In this document: positions 1 through 8,285 of the stretch, piece after piece
How positions within the stretch are numbered: the first letter of the stretch is position 1
How the letters are laid out: each line of letters begins with the position of its first letter
Source of the DNA: Thiobacillus sp.
GTDB lineage: Bacteria > Pseudomonadota > Gammaproteobacteria > Burkholderiales > Thiobacillaceae
Length of the DNA stretch: 64,000 nucleotides
Direction of reading: 5' to 3'
Assembly: GCA_019459325.1 (NCBI GenBank)
Contig: JAIBFA010000034.1
Location: forward strand, 1 to 64,000
Notes under the pieces: generated by a model
Seen by the model: the letters and a program-made list of their open reading frames with translations, nothing else
Told to the model about the DNA's origin: nothing
Database searches by the model: none
Translations under genes and position numbers: made by a program

Positions 1-2
1 CC

Positions 3-602
3 ATGATGACCTTGTATTCCGGTAGTACCGATCCGTACAGCCACCGCTGTCGCATCGTCCTGTTCGAAAAGGACATGGACTTTGAAGTCATCGATGTGGA
101 CATGCACAACAAGCCGGAAGAAATCGCCAGCATCAGCCCCAGCGGCAAGATGCCGGTGCTGGTCGAACGCGACCTGATTCTGACCGAGTCCAACATCATC
201 AACGAATACATCGACGAGCGCTTTCCGCATCCGCAGCTGATGCCGCCGGACCCCGTCATGCGCGCCCGCGCACGGCTGGTGCTGTTCAACTTCGAGCACG
301 ACCTGTTCTCCCACGTCAACACGCTGGAGCACAGCCTCGGCAAGGGGTCGGACAAGGCGCGCCAGGAAATCCGCGACAGCCTGTCGCAGCTCACGCCCAT
401 CCTCACCAAGCAGAAGTATCTGATGAACGACGAGTTCTCCATGCTGGATGTGGCGATCGCGCCGCTGTTGTGGCGCCTCGAGCACTACGGCATCGAACTG
501 CCGAAAGTGGCCGCGCCGGTGCTCAAGTACCGCGAGCGCCTGTTCAGCCGTCCCGCCTTCATCAACGCGCTGACCCCCACCGAAAAGGCGCTGCGCAAGT
601 AA
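3..602 (+). CDS. sspA: Stringent starvation protein A (GST-fold)
   Basis: 199-aa ORF with GST N-terminal motif (LYSGSTDPYSHRCRIVLFEKDMDFE) and adjacent sspB. Confidence 0.95.
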   Translation: MMTLYSGSTDPYSHRCRIVLFEKDMDFEVIDVDMHNKPEEIASISPSGKMPVLVERDLILTESNIINEYIDERFPHPQLMPPDPVMRARARLVLFNFEHDLFSHVNTLEHSLGKGSDKARQEIRDSLSQLTPILTKQKYLMNDEFSMLDVAIAPLLWRLEHYGIELPKVAAPVLKYRERLFSRPAFINALTPTEKALRK

Positions 603-629
603 GCGGCGAAAGGATCAAGGGCAGCGCAG

Positions 630-1028
630 GTGGCCGAAATTTCAACCAAGCCGTATCTGATCCGCGCGCTGTATGAATGGTGCGCGGATTCAGGCTACAC
701 CCCGCAGCTGCTGGTTGCGGTGGATGGCCGCACCCGCGTGCCGCCCGGCTTCGTCAAGGATGGCCAGATCGTGCTGAACATCAGCGCGGGCGCCACCCGC
801 AATCTCACCCTGGAAAACGACTGGATCCAGTTTTCCGCGCGCTTCGGCGGTGTTTCACACGAGATTTCCGTTCCGGTGGATCGCGTGGCTGCCATCTTCG
901 CGCGCGAAAACGGCCAGGGCCTGCATTTCGAACCCGTCGATTCGCCGGAGCAGACACCGCCGCCTTCCGCGCCTGAGGATGCGCCTGCGCCACCCAAGGG
1001 CCGGCCTTCGCTTAAAGTCGTCAAGTAA
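630..1028 (+). CDS. sspB: ClpXP protease specificity-enhancing factor SspB
   Basis: Family-like sequence (KPYLIRALYEWCADSGYTPQLLV...) directly downstream of sspA. Confidence 0.93.
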   Translation: MAEISTKPYLIRALYEWCADSGYTPQLLVAVDGRTRVPPGFVKDGQIVLNISAGATRNLTLENDWIQFSARFGGVSHEISVPVDRVAAIFARENGQGLHFEPVDSPEQTPPPSAPEDAPAPPKGRPSLKVVK

Positions 1029-1070
1029 TCGCTTAATCAAACGCGCGGCATCGCTATAATGTCGCCCGTC

Positions 1071-1145
1071 GCCGCTTTAGCTCAGGGGTAGAGCAACCGC
1101 CTTGTAAGCGGTAGGTCGTCAGTTCAAATCCGACAAGCGGCACCA
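1071..1145 (+). tRNA. tRNA-Thr (anticodon TGT), CCA encoded
   Basis: GCCGCTT/AAGCGGC acceptor stem, anticodon loop CTTGTAA, T-loop GTTCAAATC, 3' ACCA. Confidence 0.95.
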
Positions 1146-1154
1146 CCTACACAT

Positions 1155-1191
1155 TAAAAACCCGCATCCAGCGACGGATGCGGGTTTTTTA
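1155..1191 (+). terminator. Rho-independent terminator after tRNA-Thr
   Basis: AAAAACCCGCATCC...GGATGCGGGTTTTTT. Confidence 0.85.
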
Positions 1192-1218
1192 TTGCGCGCA
1201 ACGCTGACACAGCACGCG

Positions 1219-2541
1219 TTATTCGATCCCTAGGCGCTCCAGGCGATAGCGCAGGCTGCGGAAGGTGACGCCGAGCACGCGGGCGGCAGCGGTCTTGTTG
1301 TAGCGCGTCTGTTCCAGCGCTTCCAGGATGGCCTCGCGCTCCATCTGGTCGAGGTAATCCTGCAGCGGATATTTGCTGCCGGCCGCGGCGCTGGCCGCAG
1401 GCAGGGCTGGCGCCAGATTGAGATCGGCGGCGCTGATGTGCTGGTCTTCGCACAGCGCCAGCGCGCGCTCCAGCGTGTTTTCCAGTTCGCGTACGTTGCC
1501 GGGGAAGGCATAGGCGCAGAGCGCCTTGTCAGCGTCGCGATCCAGCCGGACATCGGCGCCGCCCAGTTTGTCGAGCAGAAAGCGCGCCATCTCGGGGATG
1601 TCCTCGACGCGATCGCGCAGGCTGGGCATAAGCAGATCGATGACGTTGAGGCGGTAATACAGATCCTGGCGGAAACGCCCGGCTTCCACCCATGTGGCGA
1701 GATTCTGGTGGGTGGCGCTGATGATGCGCACGTCGACCGGCTCTTCGGCCGTGGCGCCGACCTTGCGCACCTTCTTTTCCTGCAGCACGCGCAGCAGTTT
1801 CACCTGCATCGACAGCGGCAGGTCGGCCACCTCGTCGAGAAACAGGGTGCCGCCGTCGGCCGCCTGAAAAAAACCATTGCGGTCGGCGTCGGCGCCGGTG
1901 AACGCGCCTTTCCGGTAACCGAAAAATTCGCTTTCCATCAGCGTTTCGGGAATCGCGCCGCAGTTGACCGCGACGAAAGGCTTGTCCGAACGATTGCCCA
2001 GCCGGTGGATCAGGCGCGCCGCGAGTTCCTTGCCGCTGCCCGATTCGCCGGCGATGTGTACCGGCGCCTGGGTGCGCGCGAGCTTGGCGATGCGTGCGCG
2101 GATGTCCTGCATGGTGGCGGACTGGCCGATCAGGTCGCGCGCCGGGCTGTCCGACTGCGCGGCCTCGGGGATTTTCAGCGCGGACTTGACCAGCGCGCGC
2201 AGTTGGTCGAGCGCCACCGGCTTCGCCAGATAGTCGAACGCGCCTGCCTTCAGCGCCGCCACGGCGTTGCCGGCGTTGCCGTACGCAGTGATGACCGCCA
2301 CCGGCACCGGCGCTGACAGCGCGCTGGCACTGGCGATCACCTCCAGTCCTTCGCCATCGCCGAGTCGCATGTCGGTCAGGCAGAGATCGTAATGCCTTTG
2401 TTTCAGGCGGGTTTGCGCTTCCGCCACGCTCACCGCGCGGTCGGTTTCCAGTCCCATCTTGACCAGCGTCAGCTCCATCAGATCGAGCAGGTCGGTCTCG
2501 TCGTCCACCAGCAGAATGCGCGGAGAGCTGGCCATTTTCAC
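1219..2541 (-). CDS. pilR: Sigma-54-dependent response regulator, PilR-like
   Basis: Receiver domain, AAA+ (GESGSGKE, GAFTGA) and Fis-type HTH. Confidence 0.88.
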   Translation of the reverse strand: MKMASSPRILLVDDETDLLDLMELTLVKMGLETDRAVSVAEAQTRLKQRHYDLCLTDMRLGDGEGLEVIASASALSAPVPVAVITAYGNAGNAVAALKAGAFDYLAKPVALDQLRALVKSALKIPEAAQSDSPARDLIGQSATMQDIRARIAKLARTQAPVHIAGESGSGKELAARLIHRLGNRSDKPFVAVNCGAIPETLMESEFFGYRKGAFTGADADRNGFFQAADGGTLFLDEVADLPLSMQVKLLRVLQEKKVRKVGATAEEPVDVRIISATHQNLATWVEAGRFRQDLYYRLNVIDLLMPSLRDRVEDIPEMARFLLDKLGGADVRLDRDADKALCAYAFPGNVRELENTLERALALCEDQHISAADLNLAPALPAASAAAGSKYPLQDYLDQMEREAILEALEQTRYNKTAAARVLGVTFRSLRYRLERLGIE

Positions 2542-4118
2542 TCGCTCCCGCGCAGACTGAGGCGGAAGCGGGCACAGCCCGCGCCCGGCACATAAGCCAG
2601 CTCGGCGTGGTTGGCCTCGGCCAGTTCACGTGCGAGAAACAGGCCCAGCCCGGTTCCCTGCGCATCGGTGGTGAAAAACGGCTCGAACAGTTTGCCCTGG
2701 TGTTCCGGAGACAGACCCGGCCCGTCGTCCTCGATCTCGAACTGCATGCTGCCGTCATGCATGTGGGCGCGGAAGCGGATGCTGGCCGCCTGCTTGCGGC
2801 TGTAACGCCAGGCATTGCGCAGCAGATTCCACACGATCTGGCGCAGGTGGTCAGGGTCGAACTGAAAATGCAGGGATTCGGACATGCTGACTATGACGGC
2901 GTCCGCCGGGATTTCTTCAGTCTGACGCAGCTCGTCGATCAGGGTGCCGAGCGTCGCGGCATCGAAGCGGACCGGATTGAGGCGGTCGCGCCGGTTGAGC
3001 GTCAGCACTTCTTCCACCAGGCGGTCGAGTCGCCGTGCGTTGTTTTCGATGATCGCGCTCAGTCTCACCTGTGCGGCGTCGTGCGCTTCCTCGTGCAGCA
3101 ATTGCGCCGCGTGGCTGATGGCCGACAGCGGATTGCGGATCTCGTGCGCGATGTTGGCGGTCAGCCGACCGAGCGCCGCCAGTTTCAGCCGCTGCGCCGC
3201 CTGCTCGGCCTGGCTTTGGTCTTCCAGCACCAGCACCCGGCTGTCGTCCGGCGTGGATAGTGGAATGCAACGCACCCGCAACTGGGCGTTCGGCGTGCTC
3301 AGAGTGGGGGCCGTGCCGGGACTCAATTGCCGCGAAAGGCGCGCCAGTTCGGGTGAGAGGGCGTCCAGCCGGGTGATGCCGGGTTTCAGCGGAAGCGTGA
3401 CGCCGAGCAGCGCCAGCGCACGCGGGCTGGCGTGGCGCACCACGCCGTCGCCACGTACCGCCAGCAGGCCATCGGGAGAATTCTCGATCGCCAGCGCGTT
3501 GATGCGATTGAGCAATGCCAGTTCTTCAGCCTGCTGTTGCGCCAGCGTTTCCGAGCGCAGCGCGCGCTGCGTCAGCGCATGCGCCAGCCAGCCGATGGCG
3601 AAGTAACCCGCGCACAGCACGCCGACCTGGAAAAAACTGTTCATCCCCTGGCCGCCGCCGAGCAGGCTGAAGCCGTGCTGCAGCAACACGGCGATCGACG
3701 CGATCGCCGCATACAGCAGGGTCAGCCGGCCGCTGCCGACCAGCCCGCCCGAGGCGATGGAGATCACCAGCAGCAAGCTCATGCCGTTTGCCAGTCGATC
3801 GCTGGTGCTCATCAACAGCATCACGAACAGGATGTCGGCGATGATGTGGGTGGTGAGCTGGACCTGAAACCCCGGCCAGCGAGCGCGGATGCCCAGCACG
3901 AACAGCGCCGCGATCACCAGATAGGCGTAGGCGATCCCCTGGAAACGCGCGCTGGCACCTTCGCGAAACAGATCCGACGTGCCGAACAGCAGACTGCTGA
4001 ACACCAGTGCCACCGCCAGGGTCAGTCGATACAGGTTGAAGTAATCGAGACTGCGCCAGTGCGACGCGTAATAACCGTGCGCTGCAGGACGGGGCGGGGC
4101 ACCCGCCGGGTCGATCAT
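2538..4118 (-). CDS. pilS: Membrane sensor histidine kinase, PilS-like
   Basis: N-terminal TM segments, H-box ANIAHEIRNPLSAI, G-box DDGPGLS; ATG at 4118 chosen (MIDPAG...) over the longer ORF. Confidence 0.88.
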   Translation of the reverse strand: MIDPAGAPPRPAAHGYYASHWRSLDYFNLYRLTLAVALVFSSLLFGTSDLFREGASARFQGIAYAYLVIAALFVLGIRARWPGFQVQLTTHIIADILFVMLLMSTSDRLANGMSLLLVISIASGGLVGSGRLTLLYAAIASIAVLLQHGFSLLGGGQGMNSFFQVGVLCAGYFAIGWLAHALTQRALRSETLAQQQAEELALLNRINALAIENSPDGLLAVRGDGVVRHASPRALALLGVTLPLKPGITRLDALSPELARLSRQLSPGTAPTLSTPNAQLRVRCIPLSTPDDSRVLVLEDQSQAEQAAQRLKLAALGRLTANIAHEIRNPLSAISHAAQLLHEEAHDAAQVRLSAIIENNARRLDRLVEEVLTLNRRDRLNPVRFDAATLGTLIDELRQTEEIPADAVIVSMSESLHFQFDPDHLRQIVWNLLRNAWRYSRKQAASIRFRAHMHDGSMQFEIEDDGPGLSPEHQGKLFEPFFTTDAQGTGLGLFLARELAEANHAELAYVPGAGCARFRLSLRGSE

Positions 4119-4339
4119 TTTTTGCCGAGTTGTTTGTGTTCGGGTGTACAGAAAAAGTCGCCGCTGGAATAAATCGCTTCGCTGCGCGGGAGGTTCACCC
4201 CGCAATGGGCGCACTTCACCATGTCCTCGACCGTGTTTTCACGGGCAGGGGCGGAGGGTTTGTCGAGCGAGCGCTGGTAGGCGCGGATCACCGCCCACAC
4301 CGTGAAACCGATCACTATCAGCAACAAAATCTTGATCAC
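4115..4339 (-). CDS. Small TM protein with zinc-binding CxxC (PP0621-like)
   Basis: GTG-initiated 74-aa VIKILLLIVIGFTVWAVIRAYQRS...MVKCAHCGVNLPRSEAI; overlaps pilS start. Confidence 0.75.
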   Translation of the reverse strand: MIKILLLIVIGFTVWAVIRAYQRSLDKPSAPARENTVEDMVKCAHCGVNLPRSEAIYSSGDFFCTPEHKQLGKK

Positions 4340-4499
4340 ACCACCCCCTAAATGGCGCTCAGCATAGCATGGCCGCGCACAGACGGCGTGGCGCGGGGCT
4401 TTGTCTGTGCAAAGCAGGCTGAGCGCATGTTGACGGCATCCGCCGAGGTGACGCGACGACGCTTCCCGACGTGATCGCATTGCTTGACACTCGATCGGT

Positions 4500-4516
4500 T
4501 GTCGGGATTTTTTACA
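4500..4516 (+). promoter_or_regulatory. Shared upstream motif copy A (TGTCGGGATTTTTTACA), candidate enhancer/UAS
   Basis: Near-identical to motifs at 6360, 23127 and 26132; imperfect dyad TGT...ACA. Confidence 0.7.
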
Positions 4517-4600
4517 CTGCATTCGCATGTGTCTAGTACTTTTGGGTGGTGAGATAAAAAACATCCGAAAATACATGTGATTATTTATTGCCACGACAAG

Positions 4601-4618
4601 TTGGCATAGCTTCTGCTT
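4601..4618 (+). promoter_or_regulatory. Sigma-54-like -24/-12 promoter A (TTGGCATAGCTTCTGCTT)
   Basis: GG-N10-GC, 87 bp after motif A. Confidence 0.7.
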
Positions 4619-4680
4619 ATGTTTGACCAAGCCATTTGGACAGCAGATTCGAAGGCCCGCAACATAAAAAAGCAGTAAAA

Positions 4681-4828
4681 AATAAAGCAACAAACAGTGC
4701 GCGTGAAAAGCAGTGGACATCCGTAATTTTGATGTCCAGGCGAGTTCGATGAGCGAGCTTGCCGCATCCTGTCGTCGTTGGCTTTGCTCTCAACGATATC
4801 TCATGCGCACGCCGAGACGGTGCTGCGC
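4681..4828 (+). ncRNA. Candidate structured leader/ncRNA, copy 1
   Basis: Homologous to 5001-5145 at exactly 320-bp offset; corresponding hairpins with compensatory differences. Confidence 0.5.
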
Positions 4829-5000
4829 CGCATTTCCGATTGCAGATACCGTTTCAACGTGCGCTTGAGCCCGTTTTCCGATGCATGGAAAACAGGCGGG
4901 ATGAAATCGGCCGCGAGGCGAATAACGAGTGGTTAATTAAAAACAGCAGGGCAGGGCAAGCCGGGGATAAAACCGGCATCCCGGCCCATGAAGCTGAAAA

Positions 5001-5154
5001 AATAAAGCAATAAGCAGTGCGCGTGAATAGCAGTGGGCGTCGGAGTTTTGGCGCCAGGACGGGGTATCTCCATGCCCCATCCGTTTCTGTTTCGCCGGGC
5101 GACAGCCCGGCGATGTCTCATGCGCACGCCGTTACGGCGCTGCGTGTTTTTTTT
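5001..5154 (+). ncRNA. Candidate structured leader/ncRNA, copy 2, ending in a terminator hairpin
   Basis: Same architecture as copy 1; ends GCGCACGCCGTTACGGCGCTGCGTGTTTTTTTT. Confidence 0.55.
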
Positions 5155-5338
5155 GCGGATCCTGCGGCGTGCGCTGAGTCTTGTTTGCTCGGGCGGATTT
5201 GCGTCCGGCGAACGGGCAGTTTGCATGCGGCCGCAAGGCCTAACTGCTTGACAGATTTTCGACTGGAGATTTGCGTAATTCACCTGGATGACTTGTCCGG
5301 GGCTTTATCCCAACCCATACAACCCAAAGGAGCAATCC

Positions 5339-6034
5339 ATGAAGCGCGTGAAAACACTGACTGCAGGTATCTTCCTGCTGAGCCAGGCACTCTCCGGGGC
5401 CGCTTTCGCGGCCTCCGTCACCCTGGCTGGCACCACCGTCGATTTCACCTTCGACGACACAATGCTGGGACTGTTCGGACAAGCCAATGTGTCCGGCGAC
5501 ACCCTGTATTTCACACCGATCGATTTTGAAGCCCAGTCGCTTAATGGCGCAGGCTATGCGCTGACCAACGACACGATGAACATCAAGGTGGCTGCGCATG
5601 CCGGCTGGTTGTTCTCCAGCATCGATCTCTCGGAGAAAGGCGACTATCTGCTGCTGGGGTCGGGCAGCACGGCCGATGTCGGGGGCCAGATGCGGGTCTT
5701 CGATGTCGCAACACCGCTGGTGGACGTGACCGCCAGCATCCAGTCCAGCAGCCCGCTCAACCAGGTGGGTTTGCCCACCCACAACTGGGCGGCCGGCGCT
5801 TCGACCGACCTGTCAGCGTGGAACACCACCCAAGCGATCAACGTGACCGTTCAAAATCTGCTTCTGGCTTCGACGGGCGTCACGCCTTCTCTGTCATTCC
5901 TGGAGAAGAAATTCGTCGGCCTGACCGCGGTCATGGCGCCGGTTCCAGAGGCCGAAACCTACGCCATGATGCTGGCAGGCCTGGGGCTGGTGGGCTGGGC
6001 GGCCGTGCGTCGTCGCCGTCCTGTTTCGAAATGA
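5339..6034 (+). CDS. PEP-CTERM protein (paralogue 1)
   Basis: ATG at 5339 (MKRVKTLTAG), signal peptide, C-terminal VPEAETYAMMLAGLGLVGWAAVRRRR. Confidence 0.9.
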   Translation: MKRVKTLTAGIFLLSQALSGAAFAASVTLAGTTVDFTFDDTMLGLFGQANVSGDTLYFTPIDFEAQSLNGAGYALTNDTMNIKVAAHAGWLFSSIDLSEKGDYLLLGSGSTADVGGQMRVFDVATPLVDVTASIQSSSPLNQVGLPTHNWAAGASTDLSAWNTTQAINVTVQNLLLASTGVTPSLSFLEKKFVGLTAVMAPVPEAETYAMMLAGLGLVGWAAVRRRRPVSK

Positions 6035-6171
6035 ACAATAGGGTCAATAAGGTGAAACCCATAATGGCGGATTGAGCCGCCCGCTTCATGGCGTGAGCCG
6101 CCCCGAAGCGGCATCGCTTGCATGAGCGATGCCGGGGGTACGTTTCCTCGAATGCGTTCACGCGCATCTTT

Positions 6172-6198
6172 GGCCCGCCTCATGGCGGGTCTTTTTTT
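6172..6198 (+). terminator. Rho-independent terminator
   Basis: GGCCCGCCTCATGGCGGGTCTTTTTTT. Confidence 0.75.
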
Positions 6199-6359
6199 GC
6201 GATGCCTGCATAGCGGGCACCACGCCTGGGTGATCGGTCTTTACCCTGATCATTCAGGGGGTTGCCTATCAGCCGCGCCATGTCACGGTCAGCGCTATTT
6301 CCTGCTATCCGCTGTCGGCGGCACCCTGAACAAGGATGGTAGAGACTCGGCGCGGGTAC

Positions 6360-6376
6360 TGTCGGAATTCTTTACT
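6360..6376 (+). promoter_or_regulatory. Shared upstream motif copy B (TGTCGGAATTCTTTACT)
   Basis: Match to copies A, C, D. Confidence 0.65.
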
Positions 6377-6458
6377 CGCCGCCGGAATCGGGCCGCCGCC
6401 AACCGGACCAAAAAGGGGAATGCTTTAACAATCAATAAGGTACAAAAACTTGTTGAAA

Positions 6459-6477
6459 TGGGTGTGCATCTTGCTTA
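6459..6477 (+). promoter_or_regulatory. Sigma-54-like promoter B (GGTGTGCATCTTGC)
   Basis: GG-N10-GC, 85 bp after motif B and about 40 bp before the next ATG. Confidence 0.6.
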
Positions 6478-6516
6478 GTCAACCATGCTGAATAAACTCA
6501 ACAGAAAATCATAAAA

Positions 6517-7218
6517 ATGCTGTCACTTCGCAAAGTACTACTGAGCTTGAGCCTGCTGGCGCTTGCCCACGCATCCCTGGCTGCCCCCATCACGCTGGAC
6601 GCCGATCGCTTTACCGTCACCTATGACGCGGATCAGACAGGTCTCTACGGTCAGGGCTTTCTGTCGGGTTCGCTCGACACGGTCTATTTTCAGCCCAGCG
6701 CCTTTGCTGCCCTTTCGGGTGGGGGTCAGACCAGCACCCCGGCCACGCTCCAGCTGAGTTTCACCATCGACCCGGGCTACGCCTTTGCCGGCTTCACCTT
6801 CACCGAGCGCGGCGACTACTTCCTGTTTGGGCAGGGCGCAGTCAATGTAGCGGCCAGCGTCCTGGCCGCCAACGCCGACACGGCGGCGTCCGCCGCACTG
6901 AGCCTGACTCCCGGTATGCCACTCGATCAGACGGGGAGTTCCACAGCTTGGGAGCTGGCCGGAAACCTCGCGTCGCAAGGACTGGGCATGCCGCAGACCC
7001 TGCTGGTCACCCTCGATAATGAATTGTTCGCCAGCGCCGCGGCGGGCAGCCTGGGCTTTATCAAGAACACCTATGTCGGATTCCGGCTTCTCACCGTGGC
7101 TCAGCCGGCTGCCGTCCCCGAACCGTCCGGGTGGGCCCTTTTGCTGGCCGGCATGTTGGCGGCCTTGCTGGTTGGGCGTCGGCGAGTGGTGCGTGTGCCA
7201 TCCGGCATGCGGGGTTGA
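6517..7218 (+). CDS. PEP-CTERM protein (paralogue 2)
   Basis: Signal peptide; C-terminal VPEPSGWALLLAGMLAALLVGRRR; shares internal pattern with flanking paralogues. Confidence 0.88.
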   Translation: MLSLRKVLLSLSLLALAHASLAAPITLDADRFTVTYDADQTGLYGQGFLSGSLDTVYFQPSAFAALSGGGQTSTPATLQLSFTIDPGYAFAGFTFTERGDYFLFGQGAVNVAASVLAANADTAASAALSLTPGMPLDQTGSSTAWELAGNLASQGLGMPQTLLVTLDNELFASAAAGSLGFIKNTYVGFRLLTVAQPAAVPEPSGWALLLAGMLAALLVGRRRVVRVPSGMRG

Positions 7219-7295
7219 GCAGCACGAATGAGCGTAGTATCCGCAAGGCAACATCGATAACAACATCAGATAAATAAATAGAGGCAGGAGGAAAC

Positions 7296-8015
7296 ATGAG
7301 CACTTTCAAGAAAACCGCGCAAGCGGTGCTGGGTTTGTCTGCCGCGCTCCTAACGGGCGCAGCCCTGGCGGACATCCCTGCCCCTCTGGTGGGCACATAT
7401 GTGACCTACACGTTTGTCACTGATCCGGGGCTTTTTGGCGCTGCGTCCCTGTCCGGGGATGATCTGGTCTTTACCCCCGTCCTGGTGCCCACCCCGGCCT
7501 TCAAGGCTGTGTCTGCAAACGGAGTGGGCGGGTTCCAGTATCAGGACCTGATTGTCACCGTCAGTGCCAATACCGGCTACCAGTTGTCGGCTTTCAATCT
7601 GACGGAAAGCGGCAGCTACAGTCTCGCCGGGAGTATGGCTGTCGCCGGGGTGACAGGCAGCATTACTGCGCTGGATATCGAAGGCACGACTGAAAAATCG
7701 GAAATTGGAGGCATCGTGGCAACCGGTTTGGGAGTCAACGGCGTCACCACCGGCTGGACGGGCACTGCAGGAATCGCCCTGCCCACAACGGGCTGGGGCG
7801 GAGTCGATGGCGTGGTAACCAGCGTCAAGCTCACTATTTCGAACCAGCTGTTTGCCACGACCGGGCTGGGTAGCACAGCTGAAATCTGGAAAAACGCTGT
7901 CGGCCTCAATGTTGTCACTACGCCCGTTCCAGAAGCCGAAACCTACGCCATGATGCTCGTGGGGCTCGGCTTGGTCGGCTTCATGGTGCGACGCAGAAAC
8001 CGCGCTGTCGCCTGA
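7296..8015 (+). CDS. PEP-CTERM protein (paralogue 3)
   Basis: Signal peptide; C-terminal VPEAETYAMMLVGLGLVGFMVRRRNR. Confidence 0.9.
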   Translation: MSTFKKTAQAVLGLSAALLTGAALADIPAPLVGTYVTYTFVTDPGLFGAASLSGDDLVFTPVLVPTPAFKAVSANGVGGFQYQDLIVTVSANTGYQLSAFNLTESGSYSLAGSMAVAGVTGSITALDIEGTTEKSEIGGIVATGLGVNGVTTGWTGTAGIALPTTGWGGVDGVVTSVKLTISNQLFATTGLGSTAEIWKNAVGLNVVTTPVPEAETYAMMLVGLGLVGFMVRRRNRAVA

Positions 8016-8044
8016 CGCTAACGAGTATTTCCTATGAAACGGCC

Positions 8045-8054
8045 CCCGATTGGG
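8045..8054. repeat. Left copy of 10-bp target-site duplication (CCCGATTGGG)
   Basis: Identical to 23015-23024, directly outside the TIRs. Confidence 0.85.
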
Positions 8055-8079
8055 CTAGCCGTTACGTTAAACTGTTGAT
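8055..8079 (+). repeat. Left terminal inverted repeat (CTAGCCGTTACGTTAAACTGTTGAT)
   Basis: Exact reverse complement of 22990-23014. Confidence 0.95.
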
Positions 8080-8104
8080 GGCTAGCCCCTAGGGGCTGCA
8101 ATTA

Positions 8105-8141
8105 GAAGACCCGCAAGCCGAAAGGCTTCGCGGGTCTTTTT
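8105..8141 (+). terminator. Terminator hairpin just inside left end of the element
   Basis: GAAGACCCGCAAGCCGAAAGGCTTCGCGGGTCTTTTT. Confidence 0.75.
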
Positions 8142-8177
8142 CATCTGGGGATTCAGTAGCCCGTCCTGGCCTGATTT

Positions 8178-8247
8178 CGTTGTCATAAACTACAAGATAG
8201 CGGGCTTTAAGCCAGAATTACAGCCTTAATTGTCGTTTATGACAACG
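8178..8247. repeat. 13-bp inverted repeat CGTTGTCATAAAC / GTTTATGACAACG
   Basis: Perfect arms at 8178-8190 and 8235-8247. Confidence 0.7.
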
Positions 8248-8285
8248 TTTTGTGCGCTGCCACATAATGCCCCGCACGTCGTCGG

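Noticed and set aside
1219-4118. The adjacent histidine kinase/regulator pair as PrsK/PrsR
   Set aside because: Kinase size and architecture (N-terminal TM helices, PilS-like) and regulator sequence fit PilS/PilR better; direct control of PEP-CTERM genes cannot be claimed.
6122-6478. 118-aa ORF between PEP-CTERM genes
   Set aside because: Overlaps a terminator, the shared motif and the sigma-54-like promoter; no homology pattern.
8083-8096. AGCCCCTAGGGGCT 14-bp palindrome next to left TIR
   Set aside because: Real palindrome, but short, isolated and without a right-end counterpart; too weak for a separate functional claim.
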